Origin: Shinella daejeonensis | Lineage (GTDB): Bacteria > Pseudomonadota > Alphaproteobacteria > Rhizobiales > Rhizobiaceae | Direction: 5' to 3' | Assembly (NCBI RefSeq): GCF_024281235.1 | Contig: NZ_JAHWXY010000013.1 | Span: 23,008-87,007 of the forward strand | DNA length: 64,000 bases | Shown here: positions 37,419-51,191 of the stretch, one piece after another | Position numbering within the stretch: the first letter of the stretch is position 1 | How the letters are laid out: every line of letters starts with the position of its first letter | The notes under the pieces: generated by a model | The model's input: the letters and a program-made list of their open reading frames with translations, nothing else | Told to the model about the DNA's origin: nothing | Database searches by the model: none | Program-made: the position numbers and the translations under genes

Positions 37419-38291
37419 ATGACGCTCGACCTTGCCTGCGCCGGCGCTCCGGCGAAAATCGCGGAAAAGGCCACCCCTGCGCGCGCGGTGACCGGCGTGC
37501 TCGGACGGATCGGCAGCCTGGAGACCCGGCTGGCCCGGACCGCGTCGGAGATCGACGCGGCGCAGGCGATCCGCTATCGCGTCTTCGCGGAGGAAATGGG
37601 TGCCAGACTGACGAACGAGGCGGCGGCGCGACGGCGCGACGTCGATTCCTGGGACGCGGTCTGCGACCACCTGCTGGTGCTCGATACGGCGATCGACGGC
37701 GATGCGGAAGAGCAGATCGTCGGCACATACCGCCTGTTGCGCCAGGACGTCGCCAGCATTTCGGGCGGCTTCTATTCCCAGTCGGAATTCGATGTCGATA
37801 CGCTGATCGCCCGCCATCCCGGCAAGCGCTTCATGGAGCTTGGCCGCTCCTGCGTTCTGCCGGACTATCGCACCCGCCGCACGGTGGAACTGCTCTGGCA
37901 GGGCAATTGGGCCTACGCGCTGAAGCAGGGGGTCGACGTGATGTTCGGCTGCGCCTCCTTCCACGGCGTGATCCCGGAAGAACATGCATTGGCGCTTTCC
38001 TTCCTGCACCACAACGTGCGGGCAACGGACGACTGGAGCGTCCGCGCCCATCCCGATCAGTTCTCCAGCATGGACCTGATGCCCGCGGAAGGCGTCGATG
38101 CGCGCAAGGCGCTCGCCGCCATGCCGCCGCTCGTCAAGGGCTACCTGCGGCTCGGCGCAAGCGTCGGCACCGGTGCGGTCGTCGATCATGCCTTCCGCAC
38201 GACGGATGTGCTGGTCGTGCTGCCGATCGGCCGGATTTCCGGACGCTACCTGAATTACTACGGCGCGGATGCTGGCCGTTTCGCGAGCTGA
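37419..38291 (+). CDS. olsB: L-ornithine N-alpha-acyltransferase OlsB
   Basis: 290 residues. OlsB joins a 3-hydroxyacyl group from acyl-ACP to ornithine, making lyso-ornithine lipid, the first step of this phosphate-free membrane lipid. The GNAT-like acyltransferase core is seen in DAAQAIRYRVFAEEMGAR, ICDHLLVLD-like VCDHLLVLDT, then MELGRSCVLPDYRTRRTVE and FGCASFHG. The partner OlsA is encoded at 52196-52984. ATG 37419 is the start; the first 35 residues are variable. In phosphate-starved rhizobia ornithine lipid is induced through PhoB; no clear Pho box was recognised here. Confidence 0.9.
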   Translation: MTLDLACAGAPAKIAEKATPARAVTGVLGRIGSLETRLARTASEIDAAQAIRYRVFAEEMGARLTNEAAARRRDVDSWDAVCDHLLVLDTAIDGDAEEQIVGTYRLLRQDVASISGGFYSQSEFDVDTLIARHPGKRFMELGRSCVLPDYRTRRTVELLWQGNWAYALKQGVDVMFGCASFHGVIPEEHALALSFLHHNVRATDDWSVRAHPDQFSSMDLMPAEGVDARKALAAMPPLVKGYLRLGASVGTGAVVDHAFRTTDVLVVLPIGRISGRYLNYYGADAGRFAS

Positions 38292-38313
38292 TCCCGGATC
38301 GCCCCAAGGTTTT

Positions 38314-38335
38314 ACCCGCTCCCCGGGGAGCGGGT
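38314..38335. terminator. 22-bp perfect palindrome between convergent olsB and tme
   Basis: ACCCGCTCCCC/GGGGAGCGGGT. Perfect dyad 23 bp after olsB and 20 bp after tme. No T-run, so termination is inferred from place and stem strength. Confidence 0.55.
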
Positions 38336-38354
38336 GATCTGCCCGGATGCCGGT

Positions 38355-40640
<2,286 letters not shown>

Positions 40641-40755
40641 TGCCTCTCCCCTTCACGCTCCTGTGGGCGACGCGCCCGCAGTCTCCCTCTGCTGTTGTTT
40701 TCTATACCGATGCGCGGCTAGGGTGATACCTCTTTTTTGGAAGAACTGCCTCTCC

Positions 40756-43506
40756 GTGAACGATCCAATTGTGCGCCAGAACGATGTGTTGTCGACCGCC
40801 GAGCTTGCCAGCGAGCAAAGCCGGGCGGCCGCGACGCCGATGATCGAGCAATATATCGAGATCAAGGCCGCCAACCCGGACAGCATGCTCTTCTACCGCA
40901 TGGGCGATTTCTACGAGCTGTTCTTCCAGGACGCCGTGGATGCCGCCCGCGCGCTCGGCATCACGCTGACGAAGCGGGGCCAGCATCTGGGCCTCGACAT
41001 CCCGATGTGCGGCGTGCCGGTGCATGCCGCCGATGACTATCTCCAGAAGCTGATAGCCTTCGGTTTCCGCGTTGCCGTCTGCGAGCAGATGGAGGATCCG
41101 GCGGCGGCGAAGAAACGCGGCTCCAAGTCCGTGGTGCAGCGCGATGTCGTGCGGCTCGTGACGCCCGGAACGCTGACGGAAGAAAAGCTGCTGTCGCCCT
41201 CCGACGCCAATTACCTCATGGCCGTTTCGCGTATTCGCGGCGGTGGCGGTGGCGGCGGCGAGCCGGCCATGGCGCTGGCCTGGATCGATATTTCCACCGG
41301 CGTCTTCCGCCTGTCTGAAACAGCGCTTTCCCGTCTTCTCGCCGATGTGCAGCGCATCGACCCGCGTGAATTGATCGTACCGGACACCCTGTTTCACGAT
41401 CCCGAATTCCGCCCGGCGCTCGACGGGCTCGGTCGCGTGGCGGTGCCGCAGCCGGCCGTGCTTTTCGACAGCGCCACCGCCGAAACGCGCATCGCACGTT
41501 ATTTCGGGGTCTCGACGCTGGATGGTTTCGGCGCCTTTTCGCGCGCCGAGCTTGCCGCTGCCGCCGCCGCACTCGCCTATGTGGAAAAGACGCAGATCGC
41601 CGAGCGCCCGCCGCTCGGCCGTCCCGAGCGGGAGAGTTCGGCCTCGACGCTCTTCATCGATCCGGCGACGCGGGCCAATCTCGAACTGGTGCGAACCCTT
41701 TCGGGCGAACGCGCCGGAACGTTGCTGAAAGCGATCGACCGGACGGTGACGAGCGGCGGCGCGCGGCTCCTTGCCGAGCGGCTGATGTCGCCGCTGACCG
41801 ATCCCGACGCCATCAACGCGCGGCTCGATTCCGTCGCCGTCCTTGTCGACCGCCCGGGCTTCGCCGACGATCTGCGCAACACCCTGAAGCAGCTTCCCGA
41901 TATGCCGCGCGCGCTTTCGCGGCTTGCGCTCGGTCGCGGCGGCCCGCGCGACCTCGGCGCGATCCTGCAAGGCTTCACGGTCGCCGCCGACGTGGCGCGG
42001 CGCATGGCGGACGAAGATCTTTCGGGCGAGCTTGCCGAAGCCCGGACGATGGTTTGCGATCTGCCCGTCGACCTGTCCCACCGGCTGGCCGTGATGCTGT
42101 CCGATGAATTGCCGGTTCTCAGGCGCGACGGCGGCTTCATCCGCGAAGGCGCGGACGGAGAACTCGACGAGATGCGGGCCTTGCGCGACCAGTCGCGCCG
42201 CGTCATCGCCGGCCTGCAATTGCAATATGCCGAGGAGACCGGCGTCAAGTCCCTGAAGATCAAGCACAACAACGTGCTCGGCTATTTCATCGAGGTGTCC
42301 GCGGGCAATGCCGCCGCGCTGACGGAAGGGGAGGAGGCGAAGGGCCGTTTCATCCATCGGCAGACCATGGCCGGGGCGATGCGCTTCACGACCACGGTGC
42401 TTTCGGAACTGGAGACCCGGATCGCCAACGCCGCGGACCGGGCGCTGGCCATCGAGCTTGTCGCTTTCGACGCGTTGTGCGATGCGGTGGTCGCAAAGGC
42501 CGAGGCGATCAAGCAGGCCGCCCGTGCGCTTGCGGCGATCGACGTGTCGGCGGGGCTCGCTGCGCTTGCGGAAGAACAGGCCTGCTGCCGGCCGCTGGTC
42601 GACCGGTCGAAGATGTTCTCCATCGTCGGCGGACGGCATCCGGTCGTCGAACAGGCGCTGCGCCGGCAACAGGCCGCCGCTTTCGTCGCCAACAGCTGCG
42701 ATCTGTCGCCGCAGGACGGCAAGGGCGACGGAGCGATCTGGCTGCTCACCGGCCCGAACATGGGGGGAAAGTCGACCTTCCTGCGCCAGAACGCGCTGAT
42801 TGCCGTGCTTGCGCAGATGGGCGCCTATGTCCCGGCCGAAAGCGCCCATATCGGCATCGTCGACCGGCTGTTTTCGCGCGTCGGCGCATCGGACGACCTT
42901 GCCCGTGGCCGGTCCACCTTCATGGTCGAGATGGTCGAGACAGCGGCGATCCTCAATCAGGCGACGGACCGTTCGCTCGTCATCCTTGACGAAATCGGCC
43001 GGGGGACGGCGACCTTCGACGGGCTTTCGATCGCCTGGGCGGCGGTCGAGCATCTGCATGAGGCCAATCGCTGCCGCGGCCTTTTCGCCACCCATTTCCA
43101 TGAATTGACCGTTCTTTCGGAGAAGCTTCCCCGCCTTTCCAATGCGACCATGCGAGTCAAGGAATGGGACGGCGAGGTGATCTTCCTGCATGAGGTCGGG
43201 CCGGGGGCGGCCGACCGCTCCTATGGCATCCAGGTGGCGCGGCTGGCCGGCCTGCCGCCCTCCGTCGTGGAGCGGGCGCGCGATGTGCTCGCCCGGCTGG
43301 AGGATGCCGACCGCAAGAACCCGGCAAGCCAGCTCATCGACGACCTGCCGCTTTTCCAGGTCGCCCTGCGGCGCGAGGAGCCCCGGTCTTCTCCCGCGGC
43401 CTCGCGGATCGAGGCGATGGTCGAGGCGCTCGATCCGGACGACATGACGCCGCGCGAGGCGCTGGATGCCCTTTATGTGCTGAAAAAGGAGTTCGCCGGT
43501 CGATAG
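40756..43506 (+). CDS. mutS: DNA mismatch repair protein MutS
   Basis: 916 residues from GTG 40756. MutS finds mismatches and recruits MutL. The mismatch wedge FYE is at 52-54 (MGDFYELF), Walker [10 protein letters not shown] at 666-674, Walker B with DEIGRGT from 745, and ATHFHEL later. A run of seven glycines (about residues 161-168, encoded by GGCGGT/GGC repeats near 41238-41260) sits in the connector domain and looks like slippage. The C-terminal tail is complete. GGAAG lies 12 bp before GTG; no ATG is better placed. Divergent from tme (115-bp gap). Confidence 0.95.
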   Translation: MNDPIVRQNDVLSTAELASEQSRAAATPMIEQYIEIKAANPDSMLFYRMGDFYELFFQDAVDAARALGITLTKRGQHLGLDIPMCGVPVHAADDYLQKLIAFGFRVAVCEQMEDPAAAKKRGSKSVVQRDVVRLVTPGTLTEEKLLSPSDANYLMAVSRIRGGGGGGGEPAMALAWIDISTGVFRLSETALSRLLADVQRIDPRELIVPDTLFHDPEFRPALDGLGRVAVPQPAVLFDSATAETRIARYFGVSTLDGFGAFSRAELAAAAAALAYVEKTQIAERPPLGRPERESSASTLFIDPATRANLELVRTLSGERAGTLLKAIDRTVTSGGARLLAERLMSPLTDPDAINARLDSVAVLVDRPGFADDLRNTLKQLPDMPRALSRLALGRGGPRDLGAILQGFTVAADVARRMADEDLSGELAEARTMVCDLPVDLSHRLAVMLSDELPVLRRDGGFIREGADGELDEMRALRDQSRRVIAGLQLQYAEETGVKSLKIKHNNVLGYFIEVSAGNAAALTEGEEAKGRFIHRQTMAGAMRFTTTVLSELETRIANAADRALAIELVAFDALCDAVVAKAEAIKQAARALAAIDVSAGLAALAEEQACCRPLVDRSKMFSIVGGRHPVVEQALRRQQAAAFVANSCDLSPQDGKGDGAIWLLTGPNMGGKSTFLRQNALIAVLAQMGAYVPAESAHIGIVDRLFSRVGASDDLARGRSTFMVEMVETAAILNQATDRSLVILDEIGRGTATFDGLSIAWAAVEHLHEANRCRGLFATHFHELTVLSEKLPRLSNATMRVKEWDGEVIFLHEVGPGAADRSYGIQVARLAGLPPSVVERARDVLARLEDADRKNPASQLIDDLPLFQVALRREEPRSSPAASRIEAMVEALDPDDMTPREALDALYVLKKEFAGR

Positions 43507-43670
43507 CGACAGGCGAAGGCCCGGGCCGCCGGGGCGCAATGTGCTTCAACGGGTCACTGTCGCGTCGGATGGAAATGGTCTATAGGCCCCTATGCGCCCG
43601 CAGCATGCCGGTCTTTCGCCGCGCCGCTCGCGGTGGCGAGGACGGAAAGCGGAGCACGAGCCGGCAGCCT

Positions 43671-46514
43671 ATGGAAAAGACGCTCATGGCGCCGGCCGAA
43701 TCCGGCCTTCTCGATGTCGCGGCCCTGCGCGCGAAATGCGAGTTCATCGCAAGCACCAATGCCGACTACCGCGACCGCATGCGCAGCGAGCTTCTCGCCG
43801 CGCTCAAGGCGGTCAATACGGCCGGTCGCGCGCGGGCGCAGGAACTGCTGTCGGAGGACGGTAGCGGCCTGCGCTGTGCGGCGCGCATCTCCTGGTTGCA
43901 GGACCAGATTATCTCCGTTCTTCACGATTTCACGCTCAACCACGTCTTCAGCGCCGGCCGCGCGCCGGAATCCACGCGGCTCGCCGTGGCGGCGGTCGGC
44001 GGCTACGGGCGGGGCACGCTGGCGCCGGGCTCGGATATCGACCTGCTCTTCCTGCTGCCGGCGCGGCCGGCGGCCTGGAGCGAGCCGGCGATCGAGTTCA
44101 TGCTCTATATCCTCTGGGATCTCGGCTTCAAGGTCGGCCATGCGACCCGCAGCATCGAGGAATGCATCAGCCTGTCGCGTAGCGACATGACGATCCGGAC
44201 CGCCACGCTCGAAGCGCGCTATATCTGCGGCGCCGCCTCGCTCTTCGAGGAACTGACCCTGCGCTTCGACCGGGAAATCGTGCGCAACACCGGCCCGGAA
44301 TTCATCGCCGCCAAGCTCGCCGAGCGTGACGAGCGTCATCGCAAGGCGGGCGATACGCGCTATCTCGTCGAGCCGAACATCAAGGAGGGCAAGGGCGGCC
44401 TTCGTGACCTGCACACGCTCTTCTGGATCGCCAAGTATTTCTACCATGTGCGCGATCCCGCCGAACTGGTGAAGCTCGGCGTCCTGTCGCGCAAGGAATA
44501 CGAACTGTTTCGCAAGGCGGAGGATTTTCTCTGGGCCGTGCGCTGCCATATGCATTTCCTGACCGGCAAGGCGGAGGAGCGGCTTTCCTTCGATATCCAG
44601 CGCGAGATCGCCGCCTGCCTCGGCTACCAGCCGCATCCCGGCCTGTCGTCCGTCGAGCGCTTCATGAAGCATTATTTCCTCGTGGCCAAGGATGTCGGCG
44701 ACCTGACCCGCATCTTCTGCGCCACGCTGGAGGACCAGCAGGCCAAGGACGCGCCGGGACTGACGGGGGTCATCAGCCGGTTCACGCGCCGCCGCCGGCG
44801 CAAGATCGCCGGAACGCTGGATTTCGTGGAGGATCACGGCCGTATCACGATCGCCAATGCGGACGTGTTCCGAAACGATCCGGTCAATCTCATCCGTCTC
44901 TTCCATATCGCCGACATCAACGGGCTCGAATTTCATCCCGATGCGCTGAAGCAGGTCACGCGGTCCCTCCGGCTGATCAACAACGCCCTGCGCGAGAACG
45001 AGGAGGCGAACCGGCTTTTCCTGTCGATCCTGACCTCTCCGCGCGACCCGACCTTCCTGCTCCGGCGGATGAACGAGGCCGGCGTTCTCGGCCGCTTCAT
45101 CCCCGACTTCGGCAAGATCGTGGCGATGATGCAATTCAACATGTATCATCACTATACGGTCGACGAGCATCTCATCCGCTCGGTCGGCGTGCTGGCGGGC
45201 ATCGATCGCGGGCGGGAAAAGGACGCCCATCCGCTCACCTATCAGATCATGCCGAGCATCGAGGACCGGGTGGCCCTCTACGTTGCCGTGCTCCTGCACG
45301 ATATCGCCAAGGGGCGCCCGGAGGACCATTCCGTCGCCGGGGCGAAGGTGGCGCGCAAGCTCTGCCCGCGCTTCGGCCTGACGCCCAAGCAGACGGAACT
45401 GGTGGTCTGGCTGATCGAAGAGCATCTCACCATGTCGATGGTGGCCCAGACCCGCGATCTCAACGACCGCAAGACCATCCTCGATTTCGCCGAAAAGGTG
45501 CAGTCCATGGAGCGGCTGAAGATGCTGCTGGTGCTGACGGTCTGCGATATCCGCGCCGTCGGGCCGGGAGTCTGGAACGGCTGGAAGGGACAGTTGCTGC
45601 GCACGCTCTACTATGAAACGGAACTGGTCATTTCCGGTGGCTTCTCGGAGCTGTCACGCGGCGAGCGGGCGAAATTCGCCCGCGAAACGCTGCGCGAGGC
45701 GCTTGCCGACTGGAGCGTGAAGGAACGCACGGCCTATGCCCGGCTGCATTACGATCCCTACCTGCTGACCGTGCCGCTGGAAGATCAGGTGCGCCATGCC
45801 CGCTTCATCCGGGAGGTCGACCGGGCCAAGCAGCCGCTCGCCACCATGGTGCAGACCCATTCCTTTCACGCGATCACTGAGATCACGGTGCTTTCCCCCG
45901 ACCATCCGCGGCTGCTGACGGTGATCGCCGGCGCCTGTGCGGCGGCGGGCGCCAATATCGTCGACGCGCAGATTTTCACCACCTCCGACGGGCGGGCGCT
46001 CGACACGATCCTCGTCAACCGCGCCTTTGCCGACGACGCCGACGAGATGCGCCGCGCCGCCACCATCGGGCGGATGATCGAGGACGTGCTGTCCGGCCGC
46101 AAGCGCCTGCCGGAGGTGATCGCCACCCGCGCGCGCGGCCGCAGGCGCAGCCGCGCCTTCACCGTGCAGCCGGCCGTGACGATCTCCAACACCCTGTCCA
46201 ACAAGTTCACGGTGATCGAGATCGAGTGCCTCGACCGGCCGGGTCTGCTTTCCGAGGTGACGGCCGTCCTGTCCGACCTCTCGCTCGATATCGCCTCGGC
46301 GCATATCACCACCTTCGGCGAGAAGGTGATCGACACCTTCTACGTCACCGATCTCGTCGGGCAGAAGGTCACCAATGAAAGCCGGCAGGCCAATATCACC
46401 GCACGGCTGAAGGCCGTGATGGCGGACGAGCCCGACGAACTGCGCGACCGCATGCCGCCCGGCATGATCGCGCCGGCCGCAGCTGCCCAAAGAAAGGCGA
46501 AAGCCCAGCAATGA
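43671..46514 (+). CDS. glnD: [Protein-PII] uridylyltransferase / uridylyl-removing enzyme
   Basis: 947 residues. GlnD senses glutamine and uridylylates or deuridylylates PII, so it heads the nitrogen cascade that also uses sigma-54 (rpoN at 26-28 kb). The nucleotidyltransferase site [19 protein letters not shown] begins near residue 110; the HD domain has H543-D544 ([12 protein letters not shown]); two ACT domains start near 733 ([12 protein letters not shown]) and 846 ([13 protein letters not shown]). ATG 43671 ([11 protein letters not shown]) is chosen; ATG 43686 is five codons later. The stop overlaps murJ by 4 bp (ATGA). Confidence 0.95.
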   Translation: MEKTLMAPAESGLLDVAALRAKCEFIASTNADYRDRMRSELLAALKAVNTAGRARAQELLSEDGSGLRCAARISWLQDQIISVLHDFTLNHVFSAGRAPESTRLAVAAVGGYGRGTLAPGSDIDLLFLLPARPAAWSEPAIEFMLYILWDLGFKVGHATRSIEECISLSRSDMTIRTATLEARYICGAASLFEELTLRFDREIVRNTGPEFIAAKLAERDERHRKAGDTRYLVEPNIKEGKGGLRDLHTLFWIAKYFYHVRDPAELVKLGVLSRKEYELFRKAEDFLWAVRCHMHFLTGKAEERLSFDIQREIAACLGYQPHPGLSSVERFMKHYFLVAKDVGDLTRIFCATLEDQQAKDAPGLTGVISRFTRRRRRKIAGTLDFVEDHGRITIANADVFRNDPVNLIRLFHIADINGLEFHPDALKQVTRSLRLINNALRENEEANRLFLSILTSPRDPTFLLRRMNEAGVLGRFIPDFGKIVAMMQFNMYHHYTVDEHLIRSVGVLAGIDRGREKDAHPLTYQIMPSIEDRVALYVAVLLHDIAKGRPEDHSVAGAKVARKLCPRFGLTPKQTELVVWLIEEHLTMSMVAQTRDLNDRKTILDFAEKVQSMERLKMLLVLTVCDIRAVGPGVWNGWKGQLLRTLYYETELVISGGFSELSRGERAKFARETLREALADWSVKERTAYARLHYDPYLLTVPLEDQVRHARFIREVDRAKQPLATMVQTHSFHAITEITVLSPDHPRLLTVIAGACAAAGANIVDAQIFTTSDGRALDTILVNRAFADDADEMRRAATIGRMIEDVLSGRKRLPEVIATRARGRRRSRAFTVQPAVTISNTLSNKFTVIEIECLDRPGLLSEVTAVLSDLSLDIASAHITTFGEKVIDTFYVTDLVGQKVTNESRQANITARLKAVMADEPDELRDRMPPGMIAPAAAAQRKAKAQQ

Positions 46515-48082
46515 GTCTCGTGAAAAAATTCGCGACCGTCGGCGGCGCGACGCTTGGCAGCCGCATGCTCGGTTTCATCCGCGAAACGCTGATGGCGGCC
46601 GCGCTCGGCACCGGGCCGATGGCCGACGCCTTCTACGCCGCCTTCCGCTTTCCCAACCTCTTCCGCCGGCTGTTCGCCGAGGGCGCCTTCAACGCCGCCT
46701 TCGTGCCGCTTTTCGCCAAGGAGATCGAGGCGGGCGGCGTCGACGGCGCCAAGCGCTTTTCCGAGGAGGTGTTCGGCGTTCTCTTCACGGTACTTCTCCT
46801 GCTGACGATCGCCATGGAGCTTTCCATGCCGTTCATCGTCGCCTGGATCATCGCGCCCGGCTTTGTCGGCGACGCGGAAAAGTTCGACGTGACGGTGAAG
46901 CTTGCCGTCGTGATGTTCCCCTATCTCATGTGCATGTCGCTGACGGCGATGCTCTCGGGCATGCTGAACTCGCTGCATCACTATTTTGCCGCCGCCGTCG
47001 CGCCGGTCTTTCTCAATATGGTGCTGATCGGCGCGCTTGCCTATGCGCTGTGGCAGGGGGCCTCGCCGCTCGAAACCGCCTGGTATCTCTCCTGGGGCGT
47101 GCTGGCCTCGGGGCTTCTGCAAATGGCGGTGCTCTATGCCGGCGTGCGCCACGCCGGCATGCGCATCGGCTTTCGTCGTCCGCGCATGACCGATAACGTC
47201 CGGCGGCTGTTGTGGCTGGCGTTCCCGGCTGCCGTCACCGGCGGCATCACCCAGATCAACCAGCTCATCGGCCAGATGATCGCGTCCACCAGGGACGGGG
47301 CGATCTCCGCCCTGCAATATGCCGACCGGGTCTACCAGCTTCCGCTCGGCGTGGTCGGCATTGCCGTCGGCGTCGTGCTGCTGCCGGAACTGGCGCGGGC
47401 GCTCAAGGGGGGCCAGGAACGGGAGGCCGCCAACCTCCAGAACCGCTCGATGGAATTCGTGCTGTTTCTCACCCTGCCGGCCGCCGCCGCGCTCTGGGTG
47501 ATCTCCGACGAGATCGTGCGCGTGCTCTACGAGCGCGGCGCCTTCAGCCCCGGGACGACGTCGATCGTTGCCGGCACGCTGGCGATCTACGGCCTCGGTC
47601 TGCCCGGCTTCGTGATGATCAAGGCGCTCAACCCCGGCTTTTTCGCCCGTGAGGACACCCGCACGCCCATGCGCATCACCCTCGTTTCGGTCGTCGTCAA
47701 TTGCGTGCTCGCGCTCACGCTGTTTCCGCTTTTCCACGAGCGCGGCATTGCGGCGGCGGAAACGGTTTCCGGCTGGCTCACGGCGCTGATGCTGCTGGTG
47801 ACGCTGGTGCGGCGCGGCCACTGGCCGGTGGAGAAGGCGCTGCTGTCACGGGTGGCCCGGCTGCTGGCCGCCGCCGGCGTCATGGCCGTCGCGCTCGAAT
47901 ATGCGTCGCGATATCTCGCCGACAGGCTGTCCTCCACGGCGCCTCTTTACGATCAGTTGTCGGCCCTCGGCCTGTTGATCGTCTTCGCCATGGTCATCTA
48001 TTTCTCTCTCGCCTTCCTGATCGGCGGCGCCGATCCCCGCATGATCAGGCGGAGCCTGAAGCGCGGGCGCAAGGCGGAATGA
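46511..48082 (+). CDS. murJ: Lipid II flippase MurJ
   Basis: 523 residues with about 14 membrane helices of the MOP/MVF superfamily. MurJ moves lipid II across the inner membrane for peptidoglycan synthesis. The family opening is [19 protein letters not shown] with [13 protein letters not shown]; the central [20 protein letters not shown] segment and the later [15 protein letters not shown] motif are diagnostic. It overlaps glnD by 4 bp, the usual alphaproteobacterial glnD-murJ pair, so it is translationally coupled. Confidence 0.96.
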   Translation: MSLVKKFATVGGATLGSRMLGFIRETLMAAALGTGPMADAFYAAFRFPNLFRRLFAEGAFNAAFVPLFAKEIEAGGVDGAKRFSEEVFGVLFTVLLLLTIAMELSMPFIVAWIIAPGFVGDAEKFDVTVKLAVVMFPYLMCMSLTAMLSGMLNSLHHYFAAAVAPVFLNMVLIGALAYALWQGASPLETAWYLSWGVLASGLLQMAVLYAGVRHAGMRIGFRRPRMTDNVRRLLWLAFPAAVTGGITQINQLIGQMIASTRDGAISALQYADRVYQLPLGVVGIAVGVVLLPELARALKGGQEREAANLQNRSMEFVLFLTLPAAAALWVISDEIVRVLYERGAFSPGTTSIVAGTLAIYGLGLPGFVMIKALNPGFFAREDTRTPMRITLVSVVVNCVLALTLFPLFHERGIAAAETVSGWLTALMLLVTLVRRGHWPVEKALLSRVARLLAAAGVMAVALEYASRYLADRLSSTAPLYDQLSALGLLIVFAMVIYFSLAFLIGGADPRMIRRSLKRGRKAE

Positions 48083-48234
48083 GGCGGCCGGACGCCTCTT
48101 GATCCGTCCCGCTTCGCCGTGCATAAGCGCAACACATTGTTTCACGCAATCGTGGAAGGCGGACTGCTGCGCGCCCTCCCGTGAATTGCCTTTGCAACAG
48201 GATCAGGCGCTCCACCCGCCTGAAGGAAATCGTC

Positions 48235-49302
48235 ATGAGCGCATTCCCGCCCCTCGTCTTTTCCGGCGTCCAGCCGACCGGCAATCTCCATCTCGGCAAC
48301 TATCTCGGCGCGATCCGCAAGTTCGTGGCGTTGCAGCAGGATAACGACTGCATCTATTGCGTGGTCGACCTGCATGCGCTGACGGCGCAACTCGTGCATG
48401 AGGACATGCGCAGCCAGATCCGCTCGATCGCCGCCGCCTATATCGCCTCCGGCATCGATCCGCAGAAGCACATCGTCTTCAACCAGTCCGCGGTGCCGCA
48501 GCATGCCGAGCTTGCCTGGATCTTCAACTGTGTGGCGCGGATCGGCTGGATGGAGCGCATGACGCAGTTCAAGGACAAGACCGGCGGCAAGAACGCCGAG
48601 CAGGTCTCGCTCGGCCTGCTTGCCTATCCGAGCCTGATGGCCGCCGATATCCTCGTCTATCGCGCCACTCATGTTCCGGTCGGCGACGACCAGAAGCAGC
48701 ATCTGGAACTGACGCGCGACATTGCCCAGAAATTCAACATCGACTTTTCCGGACATATCCGCGAACGCGGGACCGGCGTGGACATTCATGTCGGCGACGA
48801 GCCGGTCCATGCCTATTTCCCGATGGTCGAGCCGATGATCGGCGGCCCGGCGCCGCGCGTCATGTCGCTGCGTGACGGCACGAAGAAGATGTCGAAATCC
48901 GATCCTTCCGACCTGTCGCGCATCAACCTGCTCGACGACACGGACACGATCTCCAAGAAGATCCGCCGCGCCAAGACCGATCCGGACGCATTGCCGAGCG
49001 AGGTGGAGGGCCTGAAGGGCCGTCCGGAGGCGGAAAACCTCGTCGGCATCTATGCAGCACTTTCCGACAGGACGAAAGCGGATGTGCTTGCGGAATTCGG
49101 CGGCCAGCAGTTCTCGGTCTTCAAGCCGGCGCTGGTGGAGCTTGCCGCTGCGGTCCTGTCGCCGATCACCGGCGAGATGCGCCGGCTGATGAACGACACC
49201 AGCCATATCGACGCGATCCTGCGCGATGGCGGCGAACGCGCCGGCGCACGGGCGGAAAAGACCATGAAGGAAGTCCGCGACATCATCGGTTTTCTACAGT
49301 AA
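48235..49302 (+). CDS. trpS: Tryptophanyl-tRNA synthetase
   Basis: 355 residues, class I synthetase that charges tRNA-Trp. HIGH-like motif GNLHLGNYL at 16-24 and KMSKS at 218-222. ATG 48235 ([16 protein letters not shown]) has AAGGAAA 6-8 bp before it; a longer frame from 48181 is not conserved. No trp leader peptide or T-box was seen in the 152 bp upstream. It starts a run of core genes on the plus strand. Confidence 0.96.
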   Translation: MSAFPPLVFSGVQPTGNLHLGNYLGAIRKFVALQQDNDCIYCVVDLHALTAQLVHEDMRSQIRSIAAAYIASGIDPQKHIVFNQSAVPQHAELAWIFNCVARIGWMERMTQFKDKTGGKNAEQVSLGLLAYPSLMAADILVYRATHVPVGDDQKQHLELTRDIAQKFNIDFSGHIRERGTGVDIHVGDEPVHAYFPMVEPMIGGPAPRVMSLRDGTKKMSKSDPSDLSRINLLDDTDTISKKIRRAKTDPDALPSEVEGLKGRPEAENLVGIYAALSDRTKADVLAEFGGQQFSVFKPALVELAAAVLSPITGEMRRLMNDTSHIDAILRDGGERAGARAEKTMKEVRDIIGFLQ

Positions 49303-49359
49303 GGTCGCCCGAGAAGCGTCCGGAACCGGTTCTGAAACATCCTTGCGAAAGGAGGCCGT

Positions 49360-49851
49360 ATGGTTTCTCCACGTCTTTCCCGCCTTGACGGTCACCGCCG
49401 AAAATTCCTGGCCGTCATCGACGAAACGCCGGAATGCCAGCGGGCCGTCCGCTATGCGGGAAGCCGGGCGAAGAACTCCAATGGCAGCGTGGTGCTGCTC
49501 TATGTGATCCCGAACGCCGATTTCCAGCAATGGCTGGGTGTGGAGGAGATCATGCGTGCGGAAGCCCGCGAAGAGGCGGAGGCGGTTCTGGCCAAGGCGG
49601 CCCAGGCGCTGCGCGAATCGGTCGGCATCGAGCCCGAGACAGTGATCCGCGAGGGAACGCCGAGCGAGGAAATCAACGCGCTGATCGACGAGGACCGGGA
49701 TATTGCCATCCTGGTGCTGGCGGCAGGCTCCTCCAAGGAGGGGCCGGGGCCGCTCGTCTCGTCGCTCGCCAGCCGCAGCCATGCCTTTCCGGTGCCGGTG
49801 ACCGTCATCCCGGAGGCGCTTTCCGCCGAGGATCTCGATGCGCTGAGCTGA
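49360..49851 (+). CDS. Universal stress protein family protein
   Basis: 163 residues of the UspA fold: strand FLAVIDETPECQRAVRYAG near 16, NGSVVLLYVIP, and AILVLAAGSSKEGPGPLVSSL near the end, where a UspA ATP site (GxxGxxxxxxxxxG(S/T)) is only partly kept. Function is not predictable. SD AAGGAGG lies 6 bp before ATG 49360. It sits between trpS and nfuA, as in other rhizobia. Confidence 0.85.
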   Translation: MVSPRLSRLDGHRRKFLAVIDETPECQRAVRYAGSRAKNSNGSVVLLYVIPNADFQQWLGVEEIMRAEAREEAEAVLAKAAQALRESVGIEPETVIREGTPSEEINALIDEDRDIAILVLAAGSSKEGPGPLVSSLASRSHAFPVPVTVIPEALSAEDLDALS

Positions 49852-49942
49852 GATGCTCTTGAAGGTTGGAGCGGAAAGGCTTAGTTTTGAATTATTCTAA
49901 ATGCTCGGGCCGACACGACTGTCCGGCCGCAGGGAGAAAGAA

Positions 49943-50509
49943 ATGTTCATCCAGACTGAAGCGACCCCCAATCCGTCGACCCTGAAGTTCCTGCCGGGCA
50001 AGATCGTGCTGGAAAGCGGCACGGCGGAGTTTCGAGACGAGACCGAGGCGCGCGCCGCCTCGCCGCTGGCTGCCCGCCTGTTTTCCATCCCGGGCGTGAC
50101 CGGTGTTTTCTTCGGCTACGATTTCATCACCGTCTCCAAGGACGATGCCGACTGGCAGCATCTGAAGCCGGCGATCCTCGGCAATATCATGGAGCACTTC
50201 ATGTCCGGCCAGCCGGTCATGGCCGGCGGCGCCTTCGCCGACGACGAGACGGAGGACGAATTCTTCGAAGCCGGCGACGAGACGATCGTCGCGACGATCA
50301 AGGAACTGCTCGATACCCGTGTGCGTCCCGCCGTCGCCCAGGATGGCGGCGATATCACCTTCAAGGGTTTCCGCGACGGTGTCGTCTATCTCAACATGAA
50401 GGGAGCGTGTTCCGGTTGCCCGTCCTCGACCGCCACGCTCAAGCACGGGGTGCAGAACCTCCTGCGTCATTTCGTACCGGAAGTGCAGGAAGTTGAAGCG
50501 GTCATGTGA
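49943..50509 (+). CDS. Fe-S cluster carrier NfuA-like (NifU C-terminal domain)
   Basis: 188 residues: an Nfu_N domain (1-88, starting MFIQTEATPNPSTLKFLPG) and a NifU C-terminal domain (112-188) whose cluster cysteines are C156 and C159 in KGACSGCPSS. Such proteins carry a 4Fe-4S cluster to apo-enzymes; possible clients here include MiaB and HemW. The SD AGGGAGA is 7 bp before ATG 49943. It is 30 bp upstream of tsaB. Confidence 0.93.
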   Translation: MFIQTEATPNPSTLKFLPGKIVLESGTAEFRDETEARAASPLAARLFSIPGVTGVFFGYDFITVSKDDADWQHLKPAILGNIMEHFMSGQPVMAGGAFADDETEDEFFEAGDETIVATIKELLDTRVRPAVAQDGGDITFKGFRDGVVYLNMKGACSGCPSSTATLKHGVQNLLRHFVPEVQEVEAVM

Positions 50510-50539
50510 CGTCCCCGACCCGTCCGCAGGCGTGGCGGC

Positions 50540-51187
50540 ATGATCGTCCTGGCGATCGACACCGCCGGCGCCGGCTGTTACGCGGCTCTTTATGACAGCG
50601 CAGAGGACCGGGTTCTCGGCGTGGCCGGCGCGGATATCGGCCGCGGTCATGCCGAACGGCTGATGGGCATCATCGACGCGGCGCTCGCGGCCGCGGGGCT
50701 GGTGCTTGCCGATGTCGGGCGCATCGCGGTGACTGTCGGGCCGGGCTCGTTTACCGGCATTCGCGTCGGCGTGGCGACGGCGCGCGGATTGGCGCTTGCG
50801 CTGGCGGTTCCGGCCGTCGGCGTCAGTTCGCTTGCAGCCCTTGCCCGGGAACGGTCGGGTGGCCGGCCTCTCCTTGCCATCATGGATGCAAAGCGCGACG
50901 AAGCCTATTGCCAGGCCTTCGACGCGGCGGGGCGTCCCCTCGGCGAGCCGGAACTGCTGCCGGTCGGCGAAGCGCACGCCCGCGCCTGGGCCTTCGAAGG
51001 CGACGTGACCGGTTCGGGCGCGCCGCCGGCAGCGGGGGACGCCGGCGATGGGAACGACACGATCCCGATCGCGACGGTCGCCCGCATCGGGGCCGTCCTC
51101 GATCCGGCCGTCGCTCTTGCGCGGCCGCTTTATCTGCGCGGTCCCGATGCCAAACCGCAGGCCGGCTTCGCCCTCAGGAGGGCCTGA
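50540..51187 (+). CDS. tsaB: tRNA threonylcarbamoyladenosine biosynthesis protein TsaB
   Basis: 215 residues of the ASKHA fold. TsaB partners TsaD and TsaE to make t6A at position 37 of ANN-decoding tRNAs. N-terminal MIVLAIDTAGAGCYAALYDS and the diagnostic GPGSFTGIRVG at 67-77 are intact; there is no metal-binding HxxxH, as expected of TsaB rather than TsaD. Its stop is 4 bp before rimI, a common pairing. Confidence 0.93.
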   Translation: MIVLAIDTAGAGCYAALYDSAEDRVLGVAGADIGRGHAERLMGIIDAALAAAGLVLADVGRIAVTVGPGSFTGIRVGVATARGLALALAVPAVGVSSLAALARERSGGRPLLAIMDAKRDEAYCQAFDAAGRPLGEPELLPVGEAHARAWAFEGDVTGSGAPPAAGDAGDGNDTIPIATVARIGAVLDPAVALARPLYLRGPDAKPQAGFALRRA

Positions 51188-51191
51188 CGGC

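Noticed and set aside
40702..43539. 945-codon minus-strand frame opposite mutS
   Set aside because: Shadow of mutS caused by high GC and codon bias; no motifs, no SD, and mutS is complete on the plus strand.
43590..45425. Long minus-strand frame opposite glnD
   Set aside because: Antisense shadow with no recognisable domain.
48083..48234. T-box or trp leader peptide before trpS
   Set aside because: No T-box sequence and no short frame rich in Trp codons; such control is not expected here.
49323..49332. GAACCGGTTC palindrome before the universal stress gene as an EcfG promoter
   Set aside because: It has GGAAC but no CGTT at 16-17 bp, so it does not fit the general-stress sigma consensus; a 10-bp palindrome is likely by chance.
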